Below the pieces are notes generated by a model that made no database searches, was not told the origin of the DNA, and was given only the letters and a program-made list of their open reading frames with translations. Of a stretch of 35,839 nt of DNA, positions 7,932 to 17,168 are shown in pieces. Location: the NCBI GenBank assembly GCA_023230585.1, contig JALNXB010000014.1:1-35839 (forward strand). The letters are read 5' to 3'. Every line of letters begins with the position of its first letter. Within the stretch, counting starts at the first letter, position 1. The stretch comes from a bacterium (GTDB lineage Bacteria; Ratteibacteria; UBA8468; B48-G9; JAFGKM01). Both the position numbers and the translations under genes were made by a program.

Positions 7932-9983
7932 TTAAAGCATACCTAAATTTAGCAGAATATTGATAAATTCTGAGATAAAAAGATGGCTCCCTTCTTTATT
8001 TGGCAGGTTTGAATAGAGCCCTTCTGTTGGCATAAATAGTTTTCTATGGTTTGAATCAGAAAAGATTTTATACACATCAAGTATAGGGATACCTTTTCTA
8101 ATAGAGATTTCTTGTATGGTGTTCATATAGGGTTGGTATAACTCTGGGAAGGGTGGCGAAGGAAAAGGTGTGGCAACTACTACTATAGGAAATTGTTTTT
8201 GAGCAACAGATATTATTGTTTCAATATATGTTTCCCATTCAAGAATAGGTGTTTTGGATTTCATAGATTCTATATAAGGGAAAAAAAGTAGAATATCGCC
8301 CTTGTTGTTCGAGTTTAACTCTGTTATTATATGTAGATATTCAGAAAAAAGCCGATGGTTACGTCCATATTGAGGTTTTCCTATTTGATGTATATCTGCC
8401 CCTATACCTTTAACCTCAAGTAAAGATTTGAGCATCTCTGGCGTTCCTTTAGGGTATGCACCAGCAACTGTTATATTATAAAAATCTTTGTTGATAAGCC
8501 CTGCTTTTTCTTTTTTTACTGAGGAAGGAATGATTATAAAATTACTATCCTTATCTTTAATGAAAGGTCCGTCAAGTGTAAGATTATTACTCATAACTGA
8601 ACCTATATGAAAAAGTTTTTCAGAAAGTTTAAAACCGCATACATCTGTTTCAACTTTTATTGTTTCTCCTTGAGTGTATTCCAAAAAGTCAATATAGATA
8701 TGTTTCAACTCTTCAGGCATAAGGTAGACGGTCTTTTCAAATCCTTCTTTTGATACCCTTACGGGTAAGGTTTCATCGTTAAGATTTCTTACCGATAAAA
8801 CTATTGTGAAAGGTTGCCCTTCTTTAATAAAAGGGTGGTATGGTAAAACTTTTGTGACAATATTTATATTTTTTGGTACTGCTCTCTTTTTAGGAATTAT
8901 ATATTCCATTGTATCTGTTAACCCTTCTTTCTCCACTGTAAGAGTAACCTTTCTATTAGAATTCTGTCTAATAGGTACTTCAACAGAATTTTCTTTATAG
9001 TTTTGCCCATTTAAAGAGATATTAAAACTTTCAACTCCGTAAGAAGCAGTAGCATCTATTTTAATTATTTCAAATGTATTGTTAGAGTACCTAAGCGGAG
9101 AACTTAAATTGTAATCAAAGTATGCCTTTATCTTTTTATCTGCCTCTTTTAATTTAACTATTCTTGTTTCCATAGGAACATCGTTTATAGATACCCTATC
9201 CCACCATATCTTACCTTCAAAGTTATAAAAGGCTATACCCAAAAGAGTTTTCTCGTTTATATCAGTCAAGGGTATTTCAAGTTTTGTCCATCTGTTTTTT
9301 TCAGGCAAATTTCCCATATTATATTTTTTTTGTTTACCTATGTTTATAAGGTCTTCTCCCCATGAAAAGAAATAACTTTTACCGCGAGGTGTGGTTATGA
9401 GTTCCACCAATATCTCTTTAGGATGTTTTTCTTCCAAAAAACAGGTATAACAGACCAATTTATCATTTTTCTCTATTTTATTAGAAGAAGGAAAAGTTAT
9501 TCTGTTAAAAGAAGTTCCTTCCTTTTTTCCAGTAAAAGATAAAGAACCGCTAATCTTATAACTGTTATCCCACTGCCAATGCCCAGCTTTATTAGATTTT
9601 ATGGGGATAAAATCATCTATCAACATAACTCCTTTATTAAAACTTTCATCTAATTGAACTGTTGTGCTCTCTTTTTCATTGATATAAGCGGTATAAGTCC
9701 GACTTGTTGTAGGCACAAAAAATATTTCAATCTCTCTCTTACCTATTTTGTTAATCTTTTCAATTTTACACAATAAACCTTTGGCATCTTTTATTGAAAC
9801 ATCGAGGGTGCTCTCTTTATTATTATATGGGTATATAAATTTAAGAGTTGCTATATCAACATACCCTAACGGTTCAAGTGGATCTATAACAAAATCTATT
9901 GTGTACTTTGCTGGTTCTTGTGAAAACAAAAAACTAACAAATATAAATATATACGCAAAAAGAACTTTTTTAATTGTATTCAT
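7932..9983 (-). CDS. Secreted protein with carbohydrate-binding-like and degenerate SGNH-like domains
   Basis: This 683-residue protein has a signal peptide (KKVLFAYIFIFVSFLFSQ). A jelly-roll-like region lies around residues 120-265 and includes WTKLEIPLTDIN and KIWWDRVSI, patterns seen in carbohydrate-binding modules. Ig-like strands follow to about 470. The C-terminal part (about 500-680) has the alternating pattern of an SGNH/GDSL esterase, ending in a block-V-like NKEGSHLF. However, the first block reads VAGAYPKG, without the usual GDS serine, so esterase activity is doubtful. It is the last gene of a three-gene operon and overlaps the glycosidase stop by four bases (ATGA). A role in polysaccharide binding or deacylation is inferred. 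The exact function is not recognised. Confidence 0.55.
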   Translation of the reverse strand: MNTIKKVLFAYIFIFVSFLFSQEPAKYTIDFVIDPLEPLGYVDIATLKFIYPYNNKESTLDVSIKDAKGLLCKIEKINKIGKREIEIFFVPTTSRTYTAYINEKESTTVQLDESFNKGVMLIDDFIPIKSNKAGHWQWDNSYKISGSLSFTGKKEGTSFNRITFPSSNKIEKNDKLVCYTCFLEEKHPKEILVELITTPRGKSYFFSWGEDLINIGKQKKYNMGNLPEKNRWTKLEIPLTDINEKTLLGIAFYNFEGKIWWDRVSINDVPMETRIVKLKEADKKIKAYFDYNLSSPLRYSNNTFEIIKIDATASYGVESFNISLNGQNYKENSVEVPIRQNSNRKVTLTVEKEGLTDTMEYIIPKKRAVPKNINIVTKVLPYHPFIKEGQPFTIVLSVRNLNDETLPVRVSKEGFEKTVYLMPEELKHIYIDFLEYTQGETIKVETDVCGFKLSEKLFHIGSVMSNNLTLDGPFIKDKDSNFIIIPSSVKKEKAGLINKDFYNITVAGAYPKGTPEMLKSLLEVKGIGADIHQIGKPQYGRNHRLFSEYLHIITELNSNNKGDILLFFPYIESMKSKTPILEWETYIETIISVAQKQFPIVVVATPFPSPPFPELYQPYMNTIQEISIRKGIPILDVYKIFSDSNHRKLFMPTEGLYSNLPNKEGSHLFISEFINILLNLGML

Positions 9984-12223
9984 TTTTTCTTTATTTTAAT
10001 TGCAATATCATTGATAAATTTTGGTATTAAGATTTTTTCTTTTTCGTCTTTAATAAGTAAATTTTGTGTGGCTAAAATCGTTCCTTTATATGTGTCCCAA
10101 AATTCAAGTTTGTAATTGCCTTTTGAAAAATTACTAATATCGACAGTACAAACTCTTTCTGCAGAAGATATCTGTGGTTTTTTATCATTAAAAAGTTTTT
10201 CAGCATAAATCCAGAAGAAACCTTCGGAACTATTCTGTATACCAATTATACCTAAATCTTTATTATCAGAATGAACTGTAGCAGGTGTAAGTTGAAAATT
10301 CTTTCCACGTCTATCTTCTCCTTTCCAAAAATTTGAGAGGGCTTTGTAATGAAAATATAAATCAAAATGGTCAATAAACGGCCACCACCAGAATAGAGCT
10401 GAGCCTGTCATTGGAGTCATAGACGACGCCCATATCCCCGCATGTAGGTTATTTTCAAGAAACTGTCTGTTTCGTCCTACTCCGTACTCGTTTATAAAAA
10501 TAGGTTTTTCAAAAGGTTTTCTTTTCACAAAAAAATCTAATACAGATTTTACCATTTCAGCGTCATAAGAATTACCAACAATCATTTCAAGTTCAGGGAT
10601 TGCCCATACAGTTGGGTCTGCGTTCCTTCTGCAATAATGGGTTGTTATTAAGTGTTTGTATGGGTCTATATTCTTTATATAAGGATGAATAATTTTGTGC
10701 CAATTTTTTACATTTTGAGTATTATAATTGATTGTTAAATCAATTTCGTTCCATAGTTCCCAAAAAACAATGTTTTTAGAGTATCCCCATCTTGACACTA
10801 TATAATCGAGCCGTCTTTGAAAATATTCAATAGCATTTTTGTCGGTAAAAAACTCATTAGCATTTTCAAGGATACCGTCGTTTATAGCATTATAAGGGTT
10901 GTCACGCCACTCAGCGTCAGGTCTACCAAACTGACCGTGATTTATTAAAGTTAGGTCTATATATATATCGTTCTTGTTAGCAGATTCAAGCAGATAATCA
11001 AGCCGCCAAGCGTTTTCAACACTATACCTGCCAAGTCCCCTGTAATGGGGGGAGTAAAAAGGACTCCACTCTATACCAGCCCACCATGCAGACATCCATA
11101 CTCTTGCGTAGTTTTCTCCATTATCACTCATTTTTTTAAAATACTGGTCATAAGCAAAAGTCCCCATATTTTTTGGAGGAGAAAACTCATATCTGTATGG
11201 GCTTCTTAAATCATCTGTTGACCTGAGAGTATGACCTATAGGGTAGAAAAAAGTTCCATTTTGAAAAGATAAATATAGAGGGTCTTTCTTGTCCAATCTT
11301 ATAAATCCTTTATCTTTGGATTTAGTGACAAGAAAATCTCCGCCATTGAGTTCGGAAATTATATTATCATTCACATAGATACCAAGAGTATAAAAGTATC
11401 TACCTGCCTCCTGAGGAGAAAAACGTATCTTCCACTCTTCTGTCCCATAAGGTTCAAGGTTTTCACCATCAACATCAAGATACCTAAGATAGTTATGGTA
11501 ATAAAATGCTGGTACTTCAAAAGTTTTGCCTGTTGGAGAAACAAATTTTGCAACAACCCTAAACTCTTTTGGGTCAAAAGGGTTGACAGGTATATAAGAA
11601 GACTTAAAAGATATCTCAAACCTGCCAAATGTTGTTAACTTATCATTAGAATCTTCAAAATCGTAAAGATAAACCTTTCCATCAGGGAACCTTGTTTTTA
11701 CTAACTCAACAGCGTCAATATATACTGGACCAGTATAGTTTTTCTGAAAAAAGAAGATTATGCCAAATTCTCCTATATCTCGAGTTACGTAATTGTCCCA
11801 TCCTTTAAAATGGTTAAGAGGTTTCCAGTCAAAACTTGTATGAGAAACATTTATGCTCACCTCTTTTTTTTCTCCACCTTTTATTCTGAAAAGTTTTGTC
11901 TCAAACCAGTGCCACTCAACATCTTTAACATAACATTTAAACGAAATTTCTGAAAGGTTTGTATCGGGGAGATACATATTAAACTTAAGAAATTGAGTGT
12001 TAGAAAAATCGAGTTTACCTGAATATGATATCTGGGTTGTATCAGTATTTTTTGAAGAAATTTTAAGAGATTTAGAACCAATTGCAGAATATTTTTGAGA
12101 GGTGGTTAGTTCCACGTTTGGGGTTCCACTACACCAATCTTCAATATTTTCTTCAAAATTAAATATAACCTGGGCAGAACCATTGAAACATAAAAACAAA
12201 ATTACTATTATTAATTTTTTCAT
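9980..12223 (-). CDS. Secreted DUF5060/GH5-like glycoside hydrolase
   Basis: This 747-residue protein has a signal peptide ending near NGSAQ. The N-terminal 180 residues resemble a carbohydrate-binding jelly roll. Residues about 195-300 fit DUF5060 (FVSPTGKTFEVPAFYY, then WKIRFSPQEAGRYFYTLGIY), a domain found ahead of clan-A glycosidase barrels. The barrel (about 325-640) shows the two expected catalytic glutamates: E493 in FWELWNEID (acid/base) and E579 in FINEYGVG (nucleophile). A short beta domain closes the protein. The natural substrate cannot be deduced, but a plant, algal or microbial polysaccharide is likely. It is translationally coupled to both operon neighbours through ATGA overlaps. 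Confidence 0.75.
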   Translation of the reverse strand: MKKLIIVILFLCFNGSAQVIFNFEENIEDWCSGTPNVELTTSQKYSAIGSKSLKISSKNTDTTQISYSGKLDFSNTQFLKFNMYLPDTNLSEISFKCYVKDVEWHWFETKLFRIKGGEKKEVSINVSHTSFDWKPLNHFKGWDNYVTRDIGEFGIIFFFQKNYTGPVYIDAVELVKTRFPDGKVYLYDFEDSNDKLTTFGRFEISFKSSYIPVNPFDPKEFRVVAKFVSPTGKTFEVPAFYYHNYLRYLDVDGENLEPYGTEEWKIRFSPQEAGRYFYTLGIYVNDNIISELNGGDFLVTKSKDKGFIRLDKKDPLYLSFQNGTFFYPIGHTLRSTDDLRSPYRYEFSPPKNMGTFAYDQYFKKMSDNGENYARVWMSAWWAGIEWSPFYSPHYRGLGRYSVENAWRLDYLLESANKNDIYIDLTLINHGQFGRPDAEWRDNPYNAINDGILENANEFFTDKNAIEYFQRRLDYIVSRWGYSKNIVFWELWNEIDLTINYNTQNVKNWHKIIHPYIKNIDPYKHLITTHYCRRNADPTVWAIPELEMIVGNSYDAEMVKSVLDFFVKRKPFEKPIFINEYGVGRNRQFLENNLHAGIWASSMTPMTGSALFWWWPFIDHFDLYFHYKALSNFWKGEDRRGKNFQLTPATVHSDNKDLGIIGIQNSSEGFFWIYAEKLFNDKKPQISSAERVCTVDISNFSKGNYKLEFWDTYKGTILATQNLLIKDEKEKILIPKFINDIAIKIKKK

Positions 12224-14535
12224 AGTCGCTCAACCTTCTCTTCTAAATTGACTACTGTTTTCACCTCTTTTAAAAATAGAATGTTCGGTATCTTTTCAAC
12301 TGTTTTTACACTTACGCCATTAAATTGTATTACCTCTTTTTCGTTTTTTATGGCTCTGTTTTCAGAAATAGTTTTTTTTGTAAGAACTACTTCTGGATAA
12401 TAATTTAATATATCTGGACGTTTTGGATAAATTAGTTGTATTTTTATGTTATCGCCTCTGTTTTTATAAAAAACTGAAGAATTACTAAAACTATCAGGTG
12501 TGGGTGAAACTGTTGTTCCTCTTCGCAAATAGGAAGGATTGAAAATGTTTATATCCCAATTATTTGAAGGAAAAAATATCTCAATCTCTACTATAAGTTC
12601 ATCTTTTTCAAAATAGTTGTTCCTAAGAATTTTTATTCCTTCAGGGAGAGCCTCTTTTGATGGATATATAATACTAAAAGGTTTAATATGTTGCCATTTA
12701 TTGGGAGATGCAACTTTTTCATCAGACCATTTTGCAAGGTAGGTCTTTCCTTCTCTGATTTCATAGAGAGTGTAAGGTTCAGTTAATGACGGTTTTTTTT
12801 TAGATTCCACCTCAATTGAAAAGGGAAAACTTCTTTTATCTTGTGAAAACAGGTAAACTTCTGTATCTAATACAGATTGCCTAAGGGGAAGGGAAATATT
12901 ATCTGCATTTATCGATATAGAATGATATGTTTCCAATTCAGTTGTTGTGATAAAAAGTGTATCATTAATGGTTATATTTTCCAAAAGAGGTATCTCTCTA
13001 TAGTCGCTTAAAAAGTTTGTTATTCTTGCTTTGATACGATTATTTCTTGTTTTTGTGGATACTCTTTGTAATATATCTACACCTTCGTCACAATTTCCTG
13101 CTTTTAATAGAGATTCACCCAATAATATCTGTAAAATTTCATCTTTTGGATTTTTTGAGGCAATTTTTTTAAATAGAAGGCTTGCTTTTTCAAAATCTTC
13201 TTGTTTCATATAGATATTTGCCAATTCTATTGACGAGTTTCTGTGAGCTTCTTCTTCAAGGGGTTCCAATATTTTTATAGCCTCAATATCATTGTCAAGT
13301 TGTTTGGTATAAATCATTGCAACATCAAACAATAAGTCTTTAGATATTGGGTTCTCTTTATATTTAGATGCAACAAGTAAATAACTTTCAACTTTTTCAC
13401 GTAAGAATTCTTCATTTTCTTCAGTGGGGTAATTAAACCTTGCTTTAAGTAGAAAATTCTCATATTTAGGTTTAACATCTTGAGGTGCTTTTTCCTCAAT
13501 GATATATTTGAGGGTATTTACCAAATCTACTCTTATTTTTTCTCTATTCACATTATTCCTAAGTGTATTTAAGGCCCGATTTGTTAAAGAATCTGCTTGT
13601 CTTGCCAAAGGGAAAAATTTAATAAAGTGGATAAAGAACTGTTCTGGTTGAGAAGAATCTTTCTGAAGTTTATTAACTATATCAAGTGCAATAGCACCTG
13701 ATGTTTGCTCTTCTTCTTCAAGTTTTTCAAGAATTTCAAAAGCTTTGGTATATTTTTCTTTCTTTAGTAAATCGTAGATATTAAGAATTTTGTAAGACAA
13801 AATATTTTTATCTTTAATGGTTTCAGAGATAGGTGTAATATCTGGCTTTATCTGTATGAGGTAATAAGAAGATGTAGAGATGTTTCGCCAAATTTTTATA
13901 TTGCTACTTTCCAGCACAAATATAAAATTCTTTTCTGCCTCTTGGTATAAGTTGAGAAAAAAATTGGAAACCCCTAATCGTTCGTTAGTATGAATATTGC
14001 TTGAATTGTATAGTAAAGATTCTTCGTAATATTTTTTTGCGTTTGTATAATCTTTTATTTGAAAAAACTGGTGTCCTTCTCTTGAATTTGAATCAGCGAT
14101 ATTGTTGTTTATAAAAGGTATTAAGCGGCTAAAAGTTTTTTCGTTTTCAACTCTTTTTAACAATTGTTTACTTATTTTAATATTTTTATTCCATTCTTTT
14201 TCTTGCTTATAAGACTGGAAAAGGTTGCTGGTAGATTCTCTGTAAGAACCATAAATGCGTGTGTTTTTAAGATCAGCATTAAGGAGATATTTGGTTAAAT
14301 GGGGTGGAGCTTCTTTGTAGTTCTTTAGATAATAGAAGGCATTGCCAAGGTAATAGTAAAATTGAGGGTCATCTCTTTCTTTACCTTCAACTTTTTTTAA
14401 GTTTTGTACAGCCTTAGTGTAATTTTTGGCTTTATAAAAGTCTATGCCTACACTATAAAATTTATTGTCAGAAAACAGATTAGAGCATATAATACATAAT
14501 AAACAGAAGAAAATAAAATATATTTTTTTTACCAT
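12220..14535 (-). CDS. Exported TPR-repeat protein
   Basis: From ATG 14535 this is 771 residues. An in-frame TTG at 14547 would add four, and neither start has a clear ribosome site. A hydrophobic signal segment (KKIYFIFFCLLCIICSNLF) is followed by many TPR-like helices (for example FYSVGIDFYKAKNYTKAVQN and YYYLGNAFYYLKNYKEA) to about residue 490. The rest is predicted beta-rich and matches no family I recognise. It is first in the operon with the GH5-like glycosidase and the SGNH-like protein, so it may scaffold or assemble those secreted enzymes in the periplasm or at the surface. That role is inference. TPRs also open the two giant beta-helix proteins at 28389 and 32132. Confidence 0.6.
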   Translation of the reverse strand: MVKKIYFIFFCLLCIICSNLFSDNKFYSVGIDFYKAKNYTKAVQNLKKVEGKERDDPQFYYYLGNAFYYLKNYKEAPPHLTKYLLNADLKNTRIYGSYRESTSNLFQSYKQEKEWNKNIKISKQLLKRVENEKTFSRLIPFINNNIADSNSREGHQFFQIKDYTNAKKYYEESLLYNSSNIHTNERLGVSNFFLNLYQEAEKNFIFVLESSNIKIWRNISTSSYYLIQIKPDITPISETIKDKNILSYKILNIYDLLKKEKYTKAFEILEKLEEEEQTSGAIALDIVNKLQKDSSQPEQFFIHFIKFFPLARQADSLTNRALNTLRNNVNREKIRVDLVNTLKYIIEEKAPQDVKPKYENFLLKARFNYPTEENEEFLREKVESYLLVASKYKENPISKDLLFDVAMIYTKQLDNDIEAIKILEPLEEEAHRNSSIELANIYMKQEDFEKASLLFKKIASKNPKDEILQILLGESLLKAGNCDEGVDILQRVSTKTRNNRIKARITNFLSDYREIPLLENITINDTLFITTTELETYHSISINADNISLPLRQSVLDTEVYLFSQDKRSFPFSIEVESKKKPSLTEPYTLYEIREGKTYLAKWSDEKVASPNKWQHIKPFSIIYPSKEALPEGIKILRNNYFEKDELIVEIEIFFPSNNWDINIFNPSYLRRGTTVSPTPDSFSNSSVFYKNRGDNIKIQLIYPKRPDILNYYPEVVLTKKTISENRAIKNEKEVIQFNGVSVKTVEKIPNILFLKEVKTVVNLEEKVERL

Positions 14536-14569
14536 TTTATTATACAATTGTTATTTTATACATAAACAA

Positions 14570-14598
14570 ATAATAACTTTTTAAGTGCTAAAAGTCAA
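14570..14598 (-). promoter_or_regulatory. Promoter of the minus-strand TPR/glycosidase operon
   Basis: On the minus strand TTGACT (14598-14593) is followed by a 17-bp spacer and TATTAT (14575-14570). The predicted start near 14563 leaves a leader of about 28 bases to ATG 14535. It sits in the intergenic region shared with the divergent DUF2156 gene. Confidence 0.6.
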
Positions 14599-14629
14599 TT
14601 ATGTGAAAGTTGGGAGTTAAGTTGAAATT

Positions 14630-15544
14630 ATGGATAATCTTAAATTTCGAGAGATTAAAATTACAGATAAAAATTTATTTAATAAATATCTTTCGAGAAG
14701 CAGTTTTATGGGTAGTGAATACTCTTTTCCATCTCTCTTTATATGGCGGTATAGATACGGTTATAAAATAGCTGAATTTAATGGTCATCTTATTGTTTCA
14801 GTAACAGATAAACTAAATAATTACTTTTTCTACCCTGTTGGTGATGGCAACCTAAAAGAGACCATTGAAGCAATCTTTAATTATTCCCAAAAAGTAGGCT
14901 GGAAATGTCGAATTGCTGCTATAACAAAAGAAAACATAGGCACTCTTGAGCAGGTTTTCCCTAACAAGTTTAGGTTTATTTCAAAGAGAGAATTTTCAGA
15001 TTATATCTATGACTCTGCTTCTCTTATTAACCTTTCTGGACAAAAATATAAATCCAAAAGAAACCATATAAACAGATTCATACAAGAGTATGGAGAAGTA
15101 AGTTACGAAGATATAACCCCTAACAACATAGATGAATGTAAAGAAGGGTATAACCAATGGCTTGAAAACAAAAAAGATAAAGGGGAAGAAATAGATTCTT
15201 TTTCTGATGAAATTATTGCTATGAAAGAGTGTTTTAACCATTATCAAGATATTGGTTTAATAGGTGGTCTTATTAGGGCAAGAGGCAATCTATGTTCTTT
15301 TACATTTGGTAGCAAAATAAATAACGAAACTTTTGGTATAAACGTAGAAAAATCCCTTATAGAATGTCAGGGAGGATATGCTGTTATCAATAAAGAGTTT
15401 GCCAGAAGACATGCTTCTGAATATAAGTATATAAACAGAGAGGAAGACCTGGGTATAAAAGGACTTAGGCAATCTAAACTTTCCTATCACCCACTTTTTT
15501 TACTTGAAAAATTTACAGCCATTCACAAAGGTATCCTTTTATGA
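14630..15544 (+). CDS. DUF2156 (GNAT-fold) acyl/aminoacyl transferase-like protein
   Basis: This 304-residue soluble protein matches the stand-alone DUF2156 family, related to the catalytic half of phosphatidylglycerol lysyltransferases. Visible hallmarks are the opening SFPSLFIWRYRYGYKIAEF, the central KRNHINRFIQEYG and the C-terminal EFARRHASEYKYINREEDLG, which is the conserved end of this family. Membrane helices of full-length MprF are absent, so an aminoacyl transfer to lipid is not implied. The reaction of the stand-alone form is unknown. The stop overlaps the start of the next GNAT gene by four bases. Such DUF2156/GNAT pairs are familiar to me from Clostridia, which hints at transfer between anaerobes. 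Confidence 0.75.
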   Translation: MDNLKFREIKITDKNLFNKYLSRSSFMGSEYSFPSLFIWRYRYGYKIAEFNGHLIVSVTDKLNNYFFYPVGDGNLKETIEAIFNYSQKVGWKCRIAAITKENIGTLEQVFPNKFRFISKREFSDYIYDSASLINLSGQKYKSKRNHINRFIQEYGEVSYEDITPNNIDECKEGYNQWLENKKDKGEEIDSFSDEIIAMKECFNHYQDIGLIGGLIRARGNLCSFTFGSKINNETFGINVEKSLIECQGGYAVINKEFARRHASEYKYINREEDLGIKGLRQSKLSYHPLFLLEKFTAIHKGILL

Positions 15545-16422
15545 TTGTAAATTCAAACCAACAATATATATCTCAACTTAAACATATCTGGAAAACTATT
15601 TTTAATGACTCCGACGGATACATAAAACTTTTTTTTGAGCAAAAATATAAACATAATGAAACCCTTCTGGATGTAAAAGATGGCAGAATTAGGGGCATGG
15701 TGTTTTTTCCAAGTTATAACATAAAGGTGTATGATACTGTTTATAAGTCTGGATATTTATGTGGCGCAGCTACATTACCTGAATATAGAGGACAAGGAGT
15801 TATGGAAGGTCTTATGCAAGAATCTTTCCGTTTAATGAGTGTAAGAGGAGATACCTTTTCTGTTTTAATACCTGCCAATACAAGTCTGTATGGATTTTAC
15901 TCAAGGTTTGGTTATAAACCATTACTTAAAAGAGGAGTTAAGACCTATTCTAAACTATGCTATACTGACGAAAAGAGCAATATTAAACTTATTGAAATAG
16001 ATTCTCCCGACAGGATTATGCCTATATACGAAAGCATTATCTCCACTCATAAGGTTGTAGTTTTACAAGATTTTTCTACTTATAATGTTGCTATCAATAT
16101 TTATAAGCAGTATGGAAAAATATATATTATAAAAGAACTTAAAACCAACCTTGATATAGGATATCTTTTTTGTGAATATTATACGGATAATAGAAAGTTA
16201 TGGGTTAAAGAGATAATGTTAACACAGAACTTTTTGAGAGAAACAGTAAAAACTCTTACAAACAAGTTTAATCCTAAAACTATTGTAGTGGAAGGTTTGT
16301 ATAGAGGTCTTTTACCGTTTGAAACTGTTTCTACAGTAGGTATGTTAAAAACGCTTAATGGTTCTTCTGATTTGAAATTTATTGAAGATGGCAACCCTTA
16401 TATAAATATGATGCTCGATTAA
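15541..16422 (+). CDS. GNAT N-acetyltransferase, Eis-like
   Basis: This 293-residue protein has the acetyl-CoA-binding motif A (GAATLPEYRGQGVMEGLMQ), where RGQGVM is the Q/RxxGxG/A loop. It then has the typical ANTSLYGFYSRFGYKP end of the GNAT fold. The remaining C-terminal 130 residues resemble the second GNAT/SCP2-like part of the Eis group of N-acetyltransferases. It likely acetylates an amine of a small molecule or protein. The acceptor is unknown. Its start is coupled to DUF2156 (ATGA overlap), so the two probably act on one substrate in sequence. No clear terminator follows. The next 146 bases to the fur promoter hold no gene. Confidence 0.75.
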   Translation: MIVNSNQQYISQLKHIWKTIFNDSDGYIKLFFEQKYKHNETLLDVKDGRIRGMVFFPSYNIKVYDTVYKSGYLCGAATLPEYRGQGVMEGLMQESFRLMSVRGDTFSVLIPANTSLYGFYSRFGYKPLLKRGVKTYSKLCYTDEKSNIKLIEIDSPDRIMPIYESIISTHKVVVLQDFSTYNVAINIYKQYGKIYIIKELKTNLDIGYLFCEYYTDNRKLWVKEIMLTQNFLRETVKTLTNKFNPKTIVVEGLYRGLLPFETVSTVGMLKTLNGSSDLKFIEDGNPYINMMLD

Positions 16423-16568
16423 CCATCCCCCTTATGAGAGATTCTGGTGCTTCTCCCTTAGTTGCAAGACCCCGCAAAAACTCCCTATGGCATACTCTGG
16501 ATAAACCTCGTTTTTATCATTTATTATTATTACTTTTTAGCAGTCCTTCTCCTTTTTTATTTTAGCAC

Positions 16569-16597
16569 TTGACAGAACAAAAATTAAAAGGTATTAT
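16569..16597 (+). promoter_or_regulatory. Sigma-70 promoter of the fur-led operon
   Basis: A perfect TTGACA (16569-16574) is followed by a 17-bp spacer and TATTAT (16592-16597). The start would fall near 16604, inside the Fur box. This is the strongest protein-gene promoter I see in the window. Confidence 0.75.
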
Positions 16598-16616
16598 GAT
16601 AATGAGAATTATTATC
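16598..16616 (+). promoter_or_regulatory. Fur box over the start site of the fur-led operon
   Basis: GATAATGAGAATTATTATC is close to the 19-bp Fur consensus (GATAATGATAATCATTATC) and is a near-perfect inverted repeat. It begins directly after the -10 box and covers the predicted start, so bound Fur should block transcription. The gene downstream encodes a Fur-family protein, so autoregulation is likely. Confidence 0.8.
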
Positions 16617-16633
16617 ATTATGGAGGTGAGAAA

Positions 16634-17125
16634 ATGAGACACGGCAACCCATGGTTTAAAGAAAGATTAATAGCGGCTGGTTTTAGAAATACAGAATCAA
16701 GAACTGTTATTCTGAATATTCTTAGCAGAACTTCGCACCATTTGAGTGCTGAAGATGTATATTTTTTGGTAAGAAGCATAAACCCATCTATTGGAGTTGC
16801 CACTGTATATCGCACCCTTGATTTGTTGACAAAAATGGGAATTGTTCAAAAATTCGATTTTGGAGAGGGTAAGGCAAGATATGAACTTGTTAAAAAGGAG
16901 AAAGAAAATTCACTCCACCATCATCTTATATGTACCAGATGTAAAAAGATTATAGATTGTACTAATATTGCTAACGAAGGGAAGGAACTGGTAAAAAAGA
17001 CTGGAGAAATTCTTTCAAAAATACATAACTTTTCTATTAATAGTCATATTATAAATTTTTATGGAATTTGTGAAGACTGTAATTGTAGGCATAGTTGCCC
17101 AACAAATAGAACACAGTCTAAGTAA
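16634..17125 (+). CDS. Fur-family metal-responsive repressor
   Basis: This 163-residue protein has the Fur layout. A winged-helix N-domain contains the recognition segment SIGVATVYRTLDLLTKMGIV (52-71). A metal-binding dimerisation domain follows, with the His cluster LHHHLICTRC (94-103) and two CxxC pairs (C100/C103 and C146/C149) that bind structural zinc. A strong GGAGGTGAG (16622-16630) precedes ATG 16634. The classical Fur box in its promoter argues for an iron-sensing Fur rather than Zur or PerR, though the sensor metal cannot be settled from sequence. The next gene starts 43 bases after the stop with no terminator between, so Fur probably controls the whole iron-sulfur/orange-protein operon. 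Confidence 0.87.
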   Translation: MRHGNPWFKERLIAAGFRNTESRTVILNILSRTSHHLSAEDVYFLVRSINPSIGVATVYRTLDLLTKMGIVQKFDFGEGKARYELVKKEKENSLHHHLICTRCKKIIDCTNIANEGKELVKKTGEILSKIHNFSINSHIINFYGICEDCNCRHSCPTNRTQSK

Positions 17126-17168
17126 AAAAACATTAACATTAAACTTTGAAGTAAAGGAGGTGAGTAAT

